From contig JAHEMS010000060.1 of NCBI GenBank assembly GCA_024643595.1, positions 1 to 11,742 on the forward strand: a stretch of DNA of 11,742 nucleotides, written 5' to 3'. The DNA comes from Bacteroidota bacterium. Lineage in GTDB: Bacteria > Bacteroidota > Bacteroidia > Cytophagales > Cyclobacteriaceae. Of this stretch, positions 1 to 7,550 are shown one piece after another (the stretch's first letter is position 1; every line of letters begins with the position of its first letter). The notes below the pieces were generated by a model. It was not told where the DNA came from, did not search any database, and worked only from the letters and a program-made list of their open reading frames with translations. A program made the position numbers and the translations under genes.

Positions 1-840
1 AACCTCTTGAACCTGTCCATGGATAAACACCTATGGCATAATCGATGGTCAAATATCAATTTGTTGACCGTTGGACTTTTTCCCTTATTCAACACGTACT
101 GTACCGTTTCTATCAATGATAACCCTCAGGGAATTTATCTGATGATCGAAAAGCCACAGCAGACCAGGAATAAAATACATAGCCCCTACATGCTAAGGAG
201 AGGACCCGATCATTCCATCAGCGATGAATATTTCGAAAATGGTGATAAAGCTTCAGCAAAGAAATACAAAAAACAATTTCAATCGATCTATTCCAGTATT
301 CGCTCTCTGAATGGCGAAGCGCTAGCCATGCAATTGGATAAAATTATTAACCTCGATGCCTATTTCAGATTTATTGCATTCAATTTCCTGGTAATGAATG
401 GCGATTATGCCGACGAGGTGTTTTTCTATATTGATCCTAAAACCGATAAATTCGAAATTATCCCCTGGGATTTCGATGATATATTGAGGTATATGCCACA
501 CGAAGGAAAGGCCAATAGGAACAAGGAATTTACTGAAAAAAAAATTTTCTCACTTGAAGAATCATTGGATCGTGCAATTGCAGGTAACGACATACTCTAC
601 GGTCGCTACGAACAAGAATTAAAGAATCTGCTGCTTACACTGGATTCCGTTTCTCTAACCACCTCTGCTAACCAAGTGATCAGCGAATTGGAAGAAATTA
701 GCAGCGACCCATCAACTGCTGCAGCATCACTCTTCCTTGATAAAGATCCATTCAATATAGGTGACGCTAAAAGTGATATTTTATATTCGCTTGATTTAAT
801 GTTAAAAAGAAGGAAGTGGATATTGATGGATTTAAAATAA
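1..840 (+). CDS. CotH kinase family protein, 5'-truncated by the window edge
   Basis: The frame is open from base 1 to the TAA at 838-840, so the visible 279 codons are the C-terminal part of a longer gene. A TTG at position 7 is not a credible start. The segment GIYLMIEKPQQTRNK (bases 130-174) resembles the CotH pattern of a Gly-x-Tyr followed by a conserved Glu. Further on, NGDYADEVFFYIDP leads into IIPWDFDD, with Trp at window codon 156 and Asp at 157, 159 and 160. This matches the metal-binding WDxD element of CotH-type atypical protein kinases. Those proteins phosphorylate spore-coat proteins in Bacillus; in Bacteroidota they are mostly uncharacterised and often exported, but the N-terminus that would show a signal peptide is outside the window. 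The next gene starts 23 nt downstream in the same direction. The family call is fairly secure; the substrate is unknown. Confidence 0.72.
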   Translation, partial: NLLNLSMDKHLWHNRWSNINLLTVGLFPLFNTYCTVSINDNPQGIYLMIEKPQQTRNKIHSPYMLRRGPDHSISDEYFENGDKASAKKYKKQFQSIYSSIRSLNGEALAMQLDKIINLDAYFRFIAFNFLVMNGDYADEVFFYIDPKTDKFEIIPWDFDDILRYMPHEGKANRNKEFTEKKIFSLEESLDRAIAGNDILYGRYEQELKNLLLTLDSVSLTTSANQVISELEEISSDPSTAAASLFLDKDPFNIGDAKSDILYSLDLMLKRRKWILMDLK

Positions 841-863
841 CTTTGGCCGAAACCAGCTAAATC

Positions 864-2159
864 TTGCAAACTACTTCTTCGCGAATCACCACTTGGCTCA
901 ACCAAACAAGTGCACTGAATTTTACACTTTATACTTCTATCTCGGCATTCTGCTTATACACCTGCATTTTTGCATTGCGTAAAACATTCGGTGTTGCTAC
1001 TTATGAAGGTCTTCAACTTTGGGGTGTAGATTATAAAATCTGGATGGTGATCAGCCAGGTGGTTGGATATATGCTCTCGAAGTTTATTGGCATTAAGATT
1101 GTTTCCGAACTGGGACCCAATGCCAGGGCAAAAGGAATTCTAATCATGGTAACTATTGCCAGCATCTCCTGGCTGTTTTTTGCTATCACACCAATGCCAT
1201 ACAATCTTATTTTCCTTTTTTTTAATGGATTGCCGCTAGGGATGGTATGGGGGTTAGTATTCGGTTACCTGGAAGGAAGGAAGTATACTGAAGTGCTCGG
1301 TGCGAGCCTTTCGGTTAGCTTTATCTTCTCCGCTGGTTTTGCCAAAACTGTAGGTGGCTTTATCATGGTCAATTGGGACACCTCTGAATTTTGGATGCCA
1401 TTTGTATCTGCCTGTCTTTTCTTCCCTCCTCTCCTTCTTTTCCTATGGTTACTGGATAAAATTCCACCTCCCAATTCCGAAGACGAGAGATTACGGACGA
1501 AACGTCAACCGATGACAGGCAAAGAAAGAATGCAGTTTACGATCACGTTCCTGCCGGGCCTGATCCTGCTCGTTCTCACTTACATGCTTTTAACTGCCTT
1601 TCGAGATTTCAGAGACAACTTTTCAGCCGAAATATGGAAATCACTGGGTTATGGAGATAAGCCATCCATTTTTACTCAAACCGAAGTGCCTGTTACCATT
1701 GTTGTCCTCGTGGTGATTGGTAGCCTAATGGTTATTAAAAACAACTATAAAGCCATGATCATTAATCATATCATTGTTTTGATAGGAATGGTTACGGTTG
1801 GATTAAGTACACTTGCTTTTGAAAAGGCCCTAATCAGTGCCCCAGTATGGATGGTATTAGTCGGAATGGGGCTTTATTTCGGATACATTCAATTCAATAG
1901 TATCTTCTTCGACCGCCTGATTGCCACATTCCGGTATGTTAGTACGGTGGGCTTTTTAATTTACCTGGCAGATTCATTCGGGTATCTATGCAGTGTTGGC
2001 GTATTGCTATACAAAGAGTTCGGAAACTCCAATTTAAGCTGGCTTAATTTCTTCATTCAAACTGGATACGTTCTTTCCTTTGCAGGAAGTATCCTGATTA
2101 CTCTTTCTCTGATATATTTTAATGCAAAGCATAAAAGATGGCCAGTAGTTGGAGGTTAA
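864..2159 (+). CDS. DUF5690 family multi-pass membrane protein, MFS-like
   Basis: The 431-residue protein is strongly hydrophobic, with about 11-12 probable membrane helices. Its N-terminal motifs match what I recall of DUF5690 proteins of Bacteroidota: ALRKTFGVATYEG (about residues 37-49), WGVDYKIWMVISQVVGY, SKFIGIKIVSE and GLPLGMVWGLVFGYLEGR. The fold resembles major facilitator transporters, but no substrate is known, so transport is an inference. The start must be noncanonical. An in-frame TAA at 858-860 lies just upstream, and the first in-frame ATG comes about 60 residues later, inside conserved sequence. TTG at 864 gives the short N-terminal tail expected before helix 1. The gene lies 23 nt behind the CotH-like gene and may be co-transcribed with it. 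It ends only 5 nt from the convergent response regulator gene, and I see no hairpin terminator there. Confidence 0.85.
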   Translation: MQTTSSRITTWLNQTSALNFTLYTSISAFCLYTCIFALRKTFGVATYEGLQLWGVDYKIWMVISQVVGYMLSKFIGIKIVSELGPNARAKGILIMVTIASISWLFFAITPMPYNLIFLFFNGLPLGMVWGLVFGYLEGRKYTEVLGASLSVSFIFSAGFAKTVGGFIMVNWDTSEFWMPFVSACLFFPPLLLFLWLLDKIPPPNSEDERLRTKRQPMTGKERMQFTITFLPGLILLVLTYMLLTAFRDFRDNFSAEIWKSLGYGDKPSIFTQTEVPVTIVVLVVIGSLMVIKNNYKAMIINHIIVLIGMVTVGLSTLAFEKALISAPVWMVLVGMGLYFGYIQFNSIFFDRLIATFRYVSTVGFLIYLADSFGYLCSVGVLLYKEFGNSNLSWLNFFIQTGYVLSFAGSILITLSLIYFNAKHKRWPVVGG

Positions 2160-2164
2160 ATACT

Positions 2165-2578
2165 TTAATGGATGGGTTTTAAAGCAAGATTAAGTGATTG
2201 CAATACCTCCATATTCAATGGCTTGCTGTAAAATTTAATGACATTAGGAAATTCTTCAGACCTAAGTTTGTCGGAAGGACTATTTGAACTCGATAAAATA
2301 ACCACCTTGATTTTTTTAGAAATACCCCCTGGCAGATCATTAATCAGCTCTAAAAATTCAAAACCATTAATTAAGGGCATATTGAGGTCTAAAAATATAA
2401 TGGACGGAATCTCATTGTGAGATATTGTTTGAAGCGTCTCCAGGGCTTTAATGGGTGAACTAAAAGTCACTATTCTCTCAGCAAAAGTGCAGAGTTCTAA
2501 AAACTTCTTTTGAATAAACAGATCTACTTCACTATCGTCAATAAGATATGCGATATGTACCGCTGACTTGTGCCTCAT
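2165..2578 (-). CDS. Single-domain response regulator (CheY-like receiver)
   Basis: This is a 137-residue stand-alone receiver domain with no output domain. The phosphorylation site is complete: acidic pair Asp14-Asp15 (YLIDDSEVD), phospho-acceptor Asp64 (FLDLNMP), the switch Ser at 96/97 (VVILSSS) and Lys119-Pro120 (YSKPL). The frame continues two codons upstream to a TTG at 2584, but ATG at 2578 is preferred as the canonical start and still gives the full domain. No histidine kinase is encoded in the window, so the partner is unknown. Stand-alone receivers of this kind in Bacteroidota commonly act in phosphorelays or bind other proteins rather than DNA; that role is inferred here. The gene is convergent with the DUF5690 gene (5 nt apart) and divergent from the lipoprotein gene. 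Confidence 0.93.
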   Translation of the reverse strand: MRHKSAVHIAYLIDDSEVDLFIQKKFLELCTFAERIVTFSSPIKALETLQTISHNEIPSIIFLDLNMPLINGFEFLELINDLPGGISKKIKVVILSSSNSPSDKLRSEEFPNVIKFYSKPLNMEVLQSLNLALKPIH

Positions 2579-2584
2579 CCTCAA

Positions 2585-2711
2585 TTTTGACTAATATTTG
2601 GCAAAAATGCCTCGCTACGTTAATATTTACGTTATTTCATTAAAATAAAATTTAAACGGCTTCAATGAAAACGAAAAATGTGCTAAAATTGAGCGCTAAA
2701 CTATAAAACCC
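2585..2711. promoter_or_regulatory. Divergent intergenic region with a near-palindrome
   Basis: The region must hold the promoters of the leftward response regulator gene and the rightward lipoprotein gene. At 2617-2632 the sequence ACGTTAATATTTACGT reads the same on both strands except for one symmetric pair (14 of 16 positions), so it could be an operator. The hexamer ACGTTA recurs at 2617-2622 and 2629-2634. TAAAATTG at 2685-2692 matches the Bacteroidota -7 consensus TAnnTTTG at 7 of 8 positions and would give a short leader before the ATG at 2712, but no convincing -33 element is visible. Assignments are tentative. Confidence 0.3.
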
Positions 2712-3602
2712 ATGAAATTTATTCGTCTAAGTATCACTTTATTGTCCTTTCTAGCTGTTCTTGGCCTGTGGTCATGCGGTGGTTCCAAAGAAGATCAATC
2801 TCAAAATTCTAATGAATTCGCAGAGGCAGAAGGATCATTAAAGGAACAAATTAAAGATTTGGTATATAACATTCCCTCTCCTTCAGAAATACCTTATTTG
2901 TTACAAGCTACTGGAGCTGAATTCAATCAATCGCTACTTAACGACAGAAAAAAAGCTGACTCTTATGGAAGTCGCCCTGATAAAGCTGCCCTTAACTTAG
3001 GCGTTTATACCACCGATATTGGATACTTAAGTTCCTATGATAAGACCCAGGAAGCCATCGATTACCTTAACTCTTCTAAGAAATTAGCTGATAATTTAGG
3101 CGTAATTGGCACGTTTGATACGCAGGTATTAAAGAGTTTTGAAAGCAATATCTCGAATAAGGATTCTTTAGCAAATATTTTGGATAAGGCCGTACAATCA
3201 ACCGATAAATACCTGAAAGATGATAGCAAAAACAGACTGGCCGCGCTTCTTTTAACAGGAAGTTTTGTAGAGGGACTTTATATCTCAACCGGGCTTATTA
3301 AGACCTACCCCAAGGACATCCTTCCTGATGATGCCAGAAATTTAATCCTGACACCATTGATTCAAGTTATTTTAAATCAGGAAAAATCAGTAGATGAGAT
3401 GGCTAAAATGCTTGCTTCAATTGACCAGGCTGAACCTATCAGTAGCCTTAACTCCGATATTCAATCCTTACAAGCTAGCTACCGCTCTTTAAATATTGAA
3501 GAACAAATTAAGAACAACCGTTCAGACCTGGTGCTAACCGACAAGCACCTTACCGATATTACTGTCATCATTGAAAAAATGAGAAAGTCAATCGTTGATT
3601 AA
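2712..3602 (+). CDS. Conserved lipoprotein of unknown function
   Basis: The 296-residue product starts with a lipoprotein signal peptide: Lys2 and Arg5, a hydrophobic core at about residues 6-19, and the lipobox LWSC with Cys22 as the lipidated residue. After the cysteine comes GGSKEDQ. The Lys-Glu-Asp at +4 to +6 resembles the lipoprotein export signal described for surface-exposed lipoproteins in Capnocytophaga, so a surface location is possible. The mature part looks mostly alpha-helical and contains IPSPSEIPYLLQATGAEFN (about residues 54-72), RPDKAALNLGVYTTDIGYL and a segment LLTGSFVEGLYISTGLI. I recognise these as features of a conserved family in Cytophagales-type genomes, but I know no function for it. 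The gene is monocistronic in appearance: it diverges from the response regulator upstream and has its own terminator just downstream. Confidence 0.82.
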   Translation: MKFIRLSITLLSFLAVLGLWSCGGSKEDQSQNSNEFAEAEGSLKEQIKDLVYNIPSPSEIPYLLQATGAEFNQSLLNDRKKADSYGSRPDKAALNLGVYTTDIGYLSSYDKTQEAIDYLNSSKKLADNLGVIGTFDTQVLKSFESNISNKDSLANILDKAVQSTDKYLKDDSKNRLAALLLTGSFVEGLYISTGLIKTYPKDILPDDARNLILTPLIQVILNQEKSVDEMAKMLASIDQAEPISSLNSDIQSLQASYRSLNIEEQIKNNRSDLVLTDKHLTDITVIIEKMRKSIVD

Positions 3603-3616
3603 ACGGACAATCAATT

Positions 3617-3654
3617 AAGAAAGGGGATTGACCTAGTGTCTCTCCCCTTTTTTT
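3617..3654 (+). terminator. Intrinsic terminator after the lipoprotein gene
   Basis: AAAGGGGA at 3620-3627 pairs perfectly with TCCCCTTT at 3643-3650, and the arms extend by A-T and G-T pairs to 3617 and 3653. The loop is 15 nt and the 3' arm runs into a tract of seven T (3648-3654). It starts 15 nt after the TAA at 3600-3602. A GTG at 3636 falls in the loop, so it cannot sensibly be the start of the next gene. Confidence 0.85.
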
Positions 3655-3679
3655 ATGCATTCTGTTTCCCTTCTTTCTT

Positions 3680-3687
3680 TATCTTTA
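3680..3687 (+). promoter_or_regulatory. Candidate -7 element for the ABC transporter operon
   Basis: After the terminator ending at 3654, a new promoter is needed before the ATG at 3711. TATCTTTA matches the Bacteroidota -7 consensus TAnnTTTG at 7 of 8 positions, and its position would give a leader of roughly 17 nt. The upstream sequence is a pyrimidine-rich stretch without a clear TTTG at -33, so this is a weak call. Confidence 0.25.
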
Positions 3688-3710
3688 ACTCACTCAACCA
3701 CCTCTACACC

Positions 3711-6251
3711 ATGAGCGAACCTGTTTTAAATGCCATCATGAGATTATTTGCCTTGGTTGCAAAAGAAGATTTAATCACGAAACAAGAACGGGAACATGTT
3801 CAGGTATTTCTTTCTGATCACCTGAGCAAAAAGGCAATGGAAAGTCAACTTCGACTTTTCGATGAGTTTGCTATGGAAGTCTCCGAAAAATTGTCTGAGG
3901 AGAAGGAAATAGAACTCATTACCAAAATCTGTACTTCGATCAACCAGGAAGTTGCACAAAAGCAAAAGATCGTAATCGTGATCGAGCTGATGAGTGTGAT
4001 CTTAGCTGATGGCACCATAACTGAACGTGAAAAAAGGCTGGCGAATATAATCTGCGAGAAATTCAATATTAGTAATTCTGACCTTGTCCTGATTGAGAAA
4101 TACGTGCTAGGGCAAACCATTGAATCATCAGAGGACGAGAATATTCTAATCATTAGTTCACTGAAAAATAACCTATCTCAAAGCAAGCACATTCATCGCG
4201 GACATCTGGATGGATTCATTTCTATCCTCTACGTAAAAAGCTCTGATACATTTTACTTCAAATACTTAGGCCATTCTGATGTCTATCTAAATGGAGTCCC
4301 CCAAAAATCCGGAAACATTAATGCACTTGCAACGGGCAGTACTATCCGCTGGGAAGCTGCTGATGCAGTCTACTATGGAGAAATAATTAATCACTTCAAA
4401 AAAGAAAATCAAGGGACACGCACTAGCTTCGAAGCCAACGGAATTTCATACCAGTTTAAGAACGGAAAGCTTGGGCTTCGACAAGTGACCATCATGGAGG
4501 AATCCGGAAATCTGGTGGCGTTAATGGGAGCTTCCGGTGCAGGTAAGTCCACACTACTTCATGTGCTCAACGGAACGGAGAAACCTTCTCAAGGTCAAGT
4601 ACTGATCAACGGTATTGATATTTACGCAGCGCCAAAAAAAGTGGAAGGTGTGATTGGGTTCGTTCCACAGGATGACCTGTTGATTGAAGATCTTACTGTA
4701 TATCAAAACCTTTACTTCGCTGCAAAACTATGCTTTAGTCACTTGTCTGAAAGGGAAATTAACGAACTCGTTAATAAAACGTTAAGTGATTTAGGCCTAT
4801 CTGAAACCAGAGACCTTACAGTTGGATCGCCACTCCGTAAAACAATTAGCGGAGGGCAGCGTAAAAGACTAAATATTGGTCTTGAGCTATTACGAGAACC
4901 CGCTGTCCTATTTGTGGATGAACCTACTTCGGGATTGTCATCTCGCGATTCTGAAAACATTATTGATCTCCTCAAAGAACTCTCACTCAAAGGAAAACTT
5001 GTATTCACTGTTATCCATCAGCCTTCCTCCGATATTTTTAAAATGTTCGATAAGCTGGTGATTCTGGATACGGGTGGCTATCAGATCTACTACGGTAACC
5101 CATTGGACGCAATCATATATTTTAAAAGAACCATTAACCTGATCAACAGTGATCAAGGAGAATGTCATTCCTGCGGAAACGTTAATCCTGAACAAATATT
5201 TAATATTATAGAGACTAAAGTGATCAATGAGTTCGGGAACTTTACTGATGAGCGAAAATTTACTCCAGAACAATGGAATCAAGTGTACCTGGAGAGAATA
5301 AAGCCAAGCACGATTGATACTTCCAATGAAGAACCACACTCAACACTTCGCATTCCAAAACGAATAAAACAGTTTTTGATTTTTTCAAGACGGGACCTAC
5401 TGTCCAAGCTAAGCAATACACAATATATCCTAATCAACATGCTGGAAGCTCCGCTCCTGGCATTTATACTCGCCTTTATAGTGCGTTACCATAACATCGA
5501 TGACCAACTTGAAATGGGCTACGTATTCAGCAAGAATCTGAATATGCCATCCTACCTTTTCATGAGTGTGATCGTTTCCCTTTTCATGGGCCTTACCGTC
5601 AGCGCTGAGGAAATTATCCGCGACAGGAAGATACTGAAACGCGAGAAATTTCTCCACCTTAACCGAAGTAGCTACATCCTATCAAAAATTGCCATTCTGT
5701 TCATGATATCTGCTATCCAGACAACTCTATTTGTGTTGGTTGGCAATTCAATTCTGGAAATTAAAGGAATGTTTTTAATCTACTGGGCCATTCTGTTTTC
5801 TACTTCATGTTTTGCCAACCTATTGGGTTTAAATATTTCATCCGCTTTTAACTCCGCTGTCACCATTTATATTTTAATACCCGTTTTGCTCATCCCTCAG
5901 CTTATTTTGAGTGGCGTGGTCGTTCGTTTTGATAAACTGAACCCTGTAATAGGAAATACGGCTACTGTGCCATTCGTTGGTGACATCATGGCTTCGCGCT
6001 GGGCCTTTGAAGCCAGTATGGTAGCCCAGTATAAAGACAATAAATTTGAAAAACTATTTTATTCATTCGATAAAATTAAAGCACATTCTGATTATAAACG
6101 CATTTACTTCATTCCCGAACTTGAAACCAAATTGGATTTCATTAATCTTAACTACAAAAACGCGATACCTGAAATCCACAGTAAGGTCATTTCTGATTTG
6201 TCCATCCTACAAAATGAATTGAAAGGAGAACTAGGGTATGTTGGTCAATAG
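3711..6251 (+). CDS. ABCG-type ABC transporter (TerB-like/FHA-like/ATPase/permease), ended by an internal TAG
   Basis: This fused ATPase-permease uses ATP to move an unknown substrate across the inner membrane. Residues 1 to about 135 are helical and resemble a TerB-like domain. Residues about 160-230 look like a degenerate FHA domain (VYLNG, then TGSTIRW). The ATPase has Walker A GASGAGKST (273-281), Q-loop Gln320, signature ISGGQRKR (379-386), Walker B LFVDEP with Asp403-Glu404, and H-loop His436. A Cys-x-x-Cys (485/488) sits in the linker. Five membrane helices follow at roughly 571-592, 613-632, 655-678, 687-707 and 718-740, as in ABCG-type permeases. ATG 3711 is chosen because the GTG at 3636 lies inside the upstream terminator and the intervening residues are not domain-like. 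The TAG at codon 847 stops the protein in the extracytoplasmic loop before helix 6. The same frame stays open for 171 more codons, so the 846-residue product appears truncated. Confidence 0.88.
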   Translation: MSEPVLNAIMRLFALVAKEDLITKQEREHVQVFLSDHLSKKAMESQLRLFDEFAMEVSEKLSEEKEIELITKICTSINQEVAQKQKIVIVIELMSVILADGTITEREKRLANIICEKFNISNSDLVLIEKYVLGQTIESSEDENILIISSLKNNLSQSKHIHRGHLDGFISILYVKSSDTFYFKYLGHSDVYLNGVPQKSGNINALATGSTIRWEAADAVYYGEIINHFKKENQGTRTSFEANGISYQFKNGKLGLRQVTIMEESGNLVALMGASGAGKSTLLHVLNGTEKPSQGQVLINGIDIYAAPKKVEGVIGFVPQDDLLIEDLTVYQNLYFAAKLCFSHLSEREINELVNKTLSDLGLSETRDLTVGSPLRKTISGGQRKRLNIGLELLREPAVLFVDEPTSGLSSRDSENIIDLLKELSLKGKLVFTVIHQPSSDIFKMFDKLVILDTGGYQIYYGNPLDAIIYFKRTINLINSDQGECHSCGNVNPEQIFNIIETKVINEFGNFTDERKFTPEQWNQVYLERIKPSTIDTSNEEPHSTLRIPKRIKQFLIFSRRDLLSKLSNTQYILINMLEAPLLAFILAFIVRYHNIDDQLEMGYVFSKNLNMPSYLFMSVIVSLFMGLTVSAEEIIRDRKILKREKFLHLNRSSYILSKIAILFMISAIQTTLFVLVGNSILEIKGMFLIYWAILFSTSCFANLLGLNISSAFNSAVTIYILIPVLLIPQLILSGVVVRFDKLNPVIGNTATVPFVGDIMASRWAFEASMVAQYKDNKFEKLFYSFDKIKAHSDYKRIYFIPELETKLDFINLNYKNAIPEIHSKVISDLSILQNELKGELGYVGQ

Positions 6252-6767
6252 GATTTCCTGAACACCGATGATTTTACGGCAGAGCGATACAGTGAAGAAT
6301 TGTTCCAAAAAACAAAACTTCTTTTCGAAATCCTGAAGAAGTTCTATGTAAACCGGTATAACAAAGCAGACGGAGAAAAAGAAAAAATAATCAACCGCTT
6401 AACTAATTCAAAAGAAAAAGAATTGGCATACGAAGAATTCCGTAACGAATACCAAAATGAAGCCATCACCGAACTTGTGAAAAACACGAATGAAATACAC
6501 CGTATCATTGAAAAAGAAGGTAAGCTGGTTCAGAAGATTTATCCTATCTACAAAGATCCTGACCCCGACAACATGGTCGACTTTGATGCCCAATTCTATA
6601 TGCCGTCTAAACATTTTCTAAATCGCAATGTAGATACCCTATACTTTAATCTCAGCGTTATCTGGTCAATGACTTTATTTCTGTCTATCGCCTTATACTA
6701 TGAGTTCTTACGTAAAGCCATTGAAGGCTTAGGCAATATCTCCAATCCGATACCAAAACGTATGTAA
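6252..6767 (+). pseudogene. In-frame 3' continuation of the ABC transporter, containing its last membrane helix
   Basis: Immediately after the TAG at 6249-6251, the same reading frame is open for 171 codons up to TAA at 6765-6767. No frame shift is needed. Residues 848-970 of the joined reading are charged and helical, as expected for the long loop between helices 5 and 6 of the permease. About residues 976-1000 form a hydrophobic segment (LYFNLSVIWSMTLFLSIALYY) that fits the missing helix 6, and a short cytoplasmic tail follows. The only early in-frame start codon is TTG at 6300; the first ATG comes about 90 codons later. Separate translation as a 155-residue protein is therefore possible but unconvincing. 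It is best read as the C-terminus of the gene starting at 3711, giving 1018 codons if the TAG is a mutation, an error or read through. The YdcF-like gene begins 9 nt after its TAA. Confidence 0.8.
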
Positions 6768-6776
6768 TTTATTCCT

Positions 6777-7541
6777 ATGTTTTTTATCCTTTCCAAAACA
6801 ATCGGGGTCCTTGCCAATCCATTGGTCATTATCATTTCGCTATTTATCCTTTCAATAGCGATCCGTCATCAAGTTTGGAAACGAAGATTGTTTATTGCGG
6901 CCATAGCGAGTTTGATATTTTGCTCAAATGATTTTATAAGCAATGAAGTGATGAGATTATGGGAGTTACCACCAACTCCTTTTGCCGAACTGAAGAAGTC
7001 CTACCAGGTAGGTATACTCCTTACCGGTGTAACCAAATCAAATTTCACCCCAAATGACCGAATCTACTTTCAGCGAAGTTCTGACCGCGTGACCCATACG
7101 CTACAACTCTACAAATTAGGACATATCAAAAAAATCTTAATTTCAGGAGGCAGTGGAACCCTTAGGGCTCGATCGAAAGAAGCCGATGAACTTTTCCTGG
7201 TCTTACAAATGATGGGTGTTCCAAAGGAAGACCTTATCATAGAAAATCAATCTGACAACACGCATCAATCAGCCGTGGCGGTAAAAAAATTAATTGGCAA
7301 TATTTACCAACCTCAGGAATGTCTACTTATTACTTCTGGCTATCATATGCGAAGATCACGGGCTTGCTTCAAAAAAGCGGGTTATGAAACGGATACGTTT
7401 AGCGTAGACTTTCTCTCTAACAAGCGAAGATTCATGCCAGATAATTTACTGGTGCCTAAAATTGAATCGTTGAGCAAATGGCAAGTGTTGACCAAAGAAT
7501 GGGTAGGATGGTTAGCCTATAAGTTGGCTGGTTATATTTAA
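6777..7541 (+). CDS. YdcF/ElyC family (DUF218) membrane protein
   Basis: The 254-residue protein has two N-terminal membrane helices (about 11-30 and 36-52), followed by a DUF218 domain that would face the periplasm. The domain motifs are present: ILLTG (80-84), LISGGSG (121-127), Glu156 with DNTHQSA (160-166), LLITSGYHMRRS (183-194) and the C-terminal KEWVGWLAYKLAGY (240-253). The two-helix layout, the full length and the C-terminal KEW-G-L element fit ElyC-type members. E. coli ElyC affects peptidoglycan and lipid-carrier metabolism. The biochemical activity of the family is not settled, so I give none. ATG 6777 lies 9 nt after the preceding TAA, and 9 nt separate its stop from the next ATG, which indicates one operon. 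Its place before an acetylation-type cassette suggests an envelope glycan role, by inference only. Confidence 0.88.
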   Translation: MFFILSKTIGVLANPLVIIISLFILSIAIRHQVWKRRLFIAAIASLIFCSNDFISNEVMRLWELPPTPFAELKKSYQVGILLTGVTKSNFTPNDRIYFQRSSDRVTHTLQLYKLGHIKKILISGGSGTLRARSKEADELFLVLQMMGVPKEDLIIENQSDNTHQSAVAVKKLIGNIYQPQECLLITSGYHMRRSRACFKKAGYETDTFSVDFLSNKRRFMPDNLLVPKIESLSKWQVLTKEWVGWLAYKLAGYI

Positions 7542-7550
7542 TTGAAGATA

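Noticed and set aside
606..905. Minus-strand open frame of 99 codons spanning the CotH-like/DUF5690 junction
   Set aside because: It overlaps two well-supported genes on the other strand, is Ser-rich low-complexity sequence, and shows no recognisable domain.
2157..2167. Bidirectional terminator between the convergent DUF5690 and response regulator genes
   Set aside because: Only 5 nt separate the stops, and I found no stable hairpin with a T tract on either strand around them.
2579..2584. TTG start at 2584 for the response regulator
   Set aside because: It adds only two residues before an ATG at 2578 that already gives the full receiver domain.
3636..3710. N-terminal extension of the ABC transporter from GTG at 3636 (25 extra residues)
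   Set aside because: The GTG lies in the loop of the intrinsic terminator at 3617-3654. The extension is a Phe-rich stretch not expected before the helical N-terminal domain, and ATG 3711 is a better start.
4739..5339. Minus-strand open frames of 89 and 118 codons inside the ABC transporter
   Set aside because: They lie opposite the conserved ATPase signature, Walker B and linker coding sequence and show no domain of their own; they are shadows.
6249..6251. TAG read as a sense codon across this genome
   Set aside because: Complete genes in the window end in TAA or TGA, but the right-edge sorting-domain gene ends in TAG just where such domains end. TAG reassignment is also not known to me in cellular Bacteroidota.
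6252..6299. Frameshift as the cause of the ABC transporter break
   Set aside because: Both halves are in the same frame (3711 and 6300 are both multiples of 3), and the 48 nt between the TAG and the TTG at 6300 are open, so only a stop codon separates them.
7542..7550. TTG start at 7542 for the first SGNH gene
   Set aside because: It directly abuts the previous stop and adds only three residues; ATG 7551 is the more usual choice.
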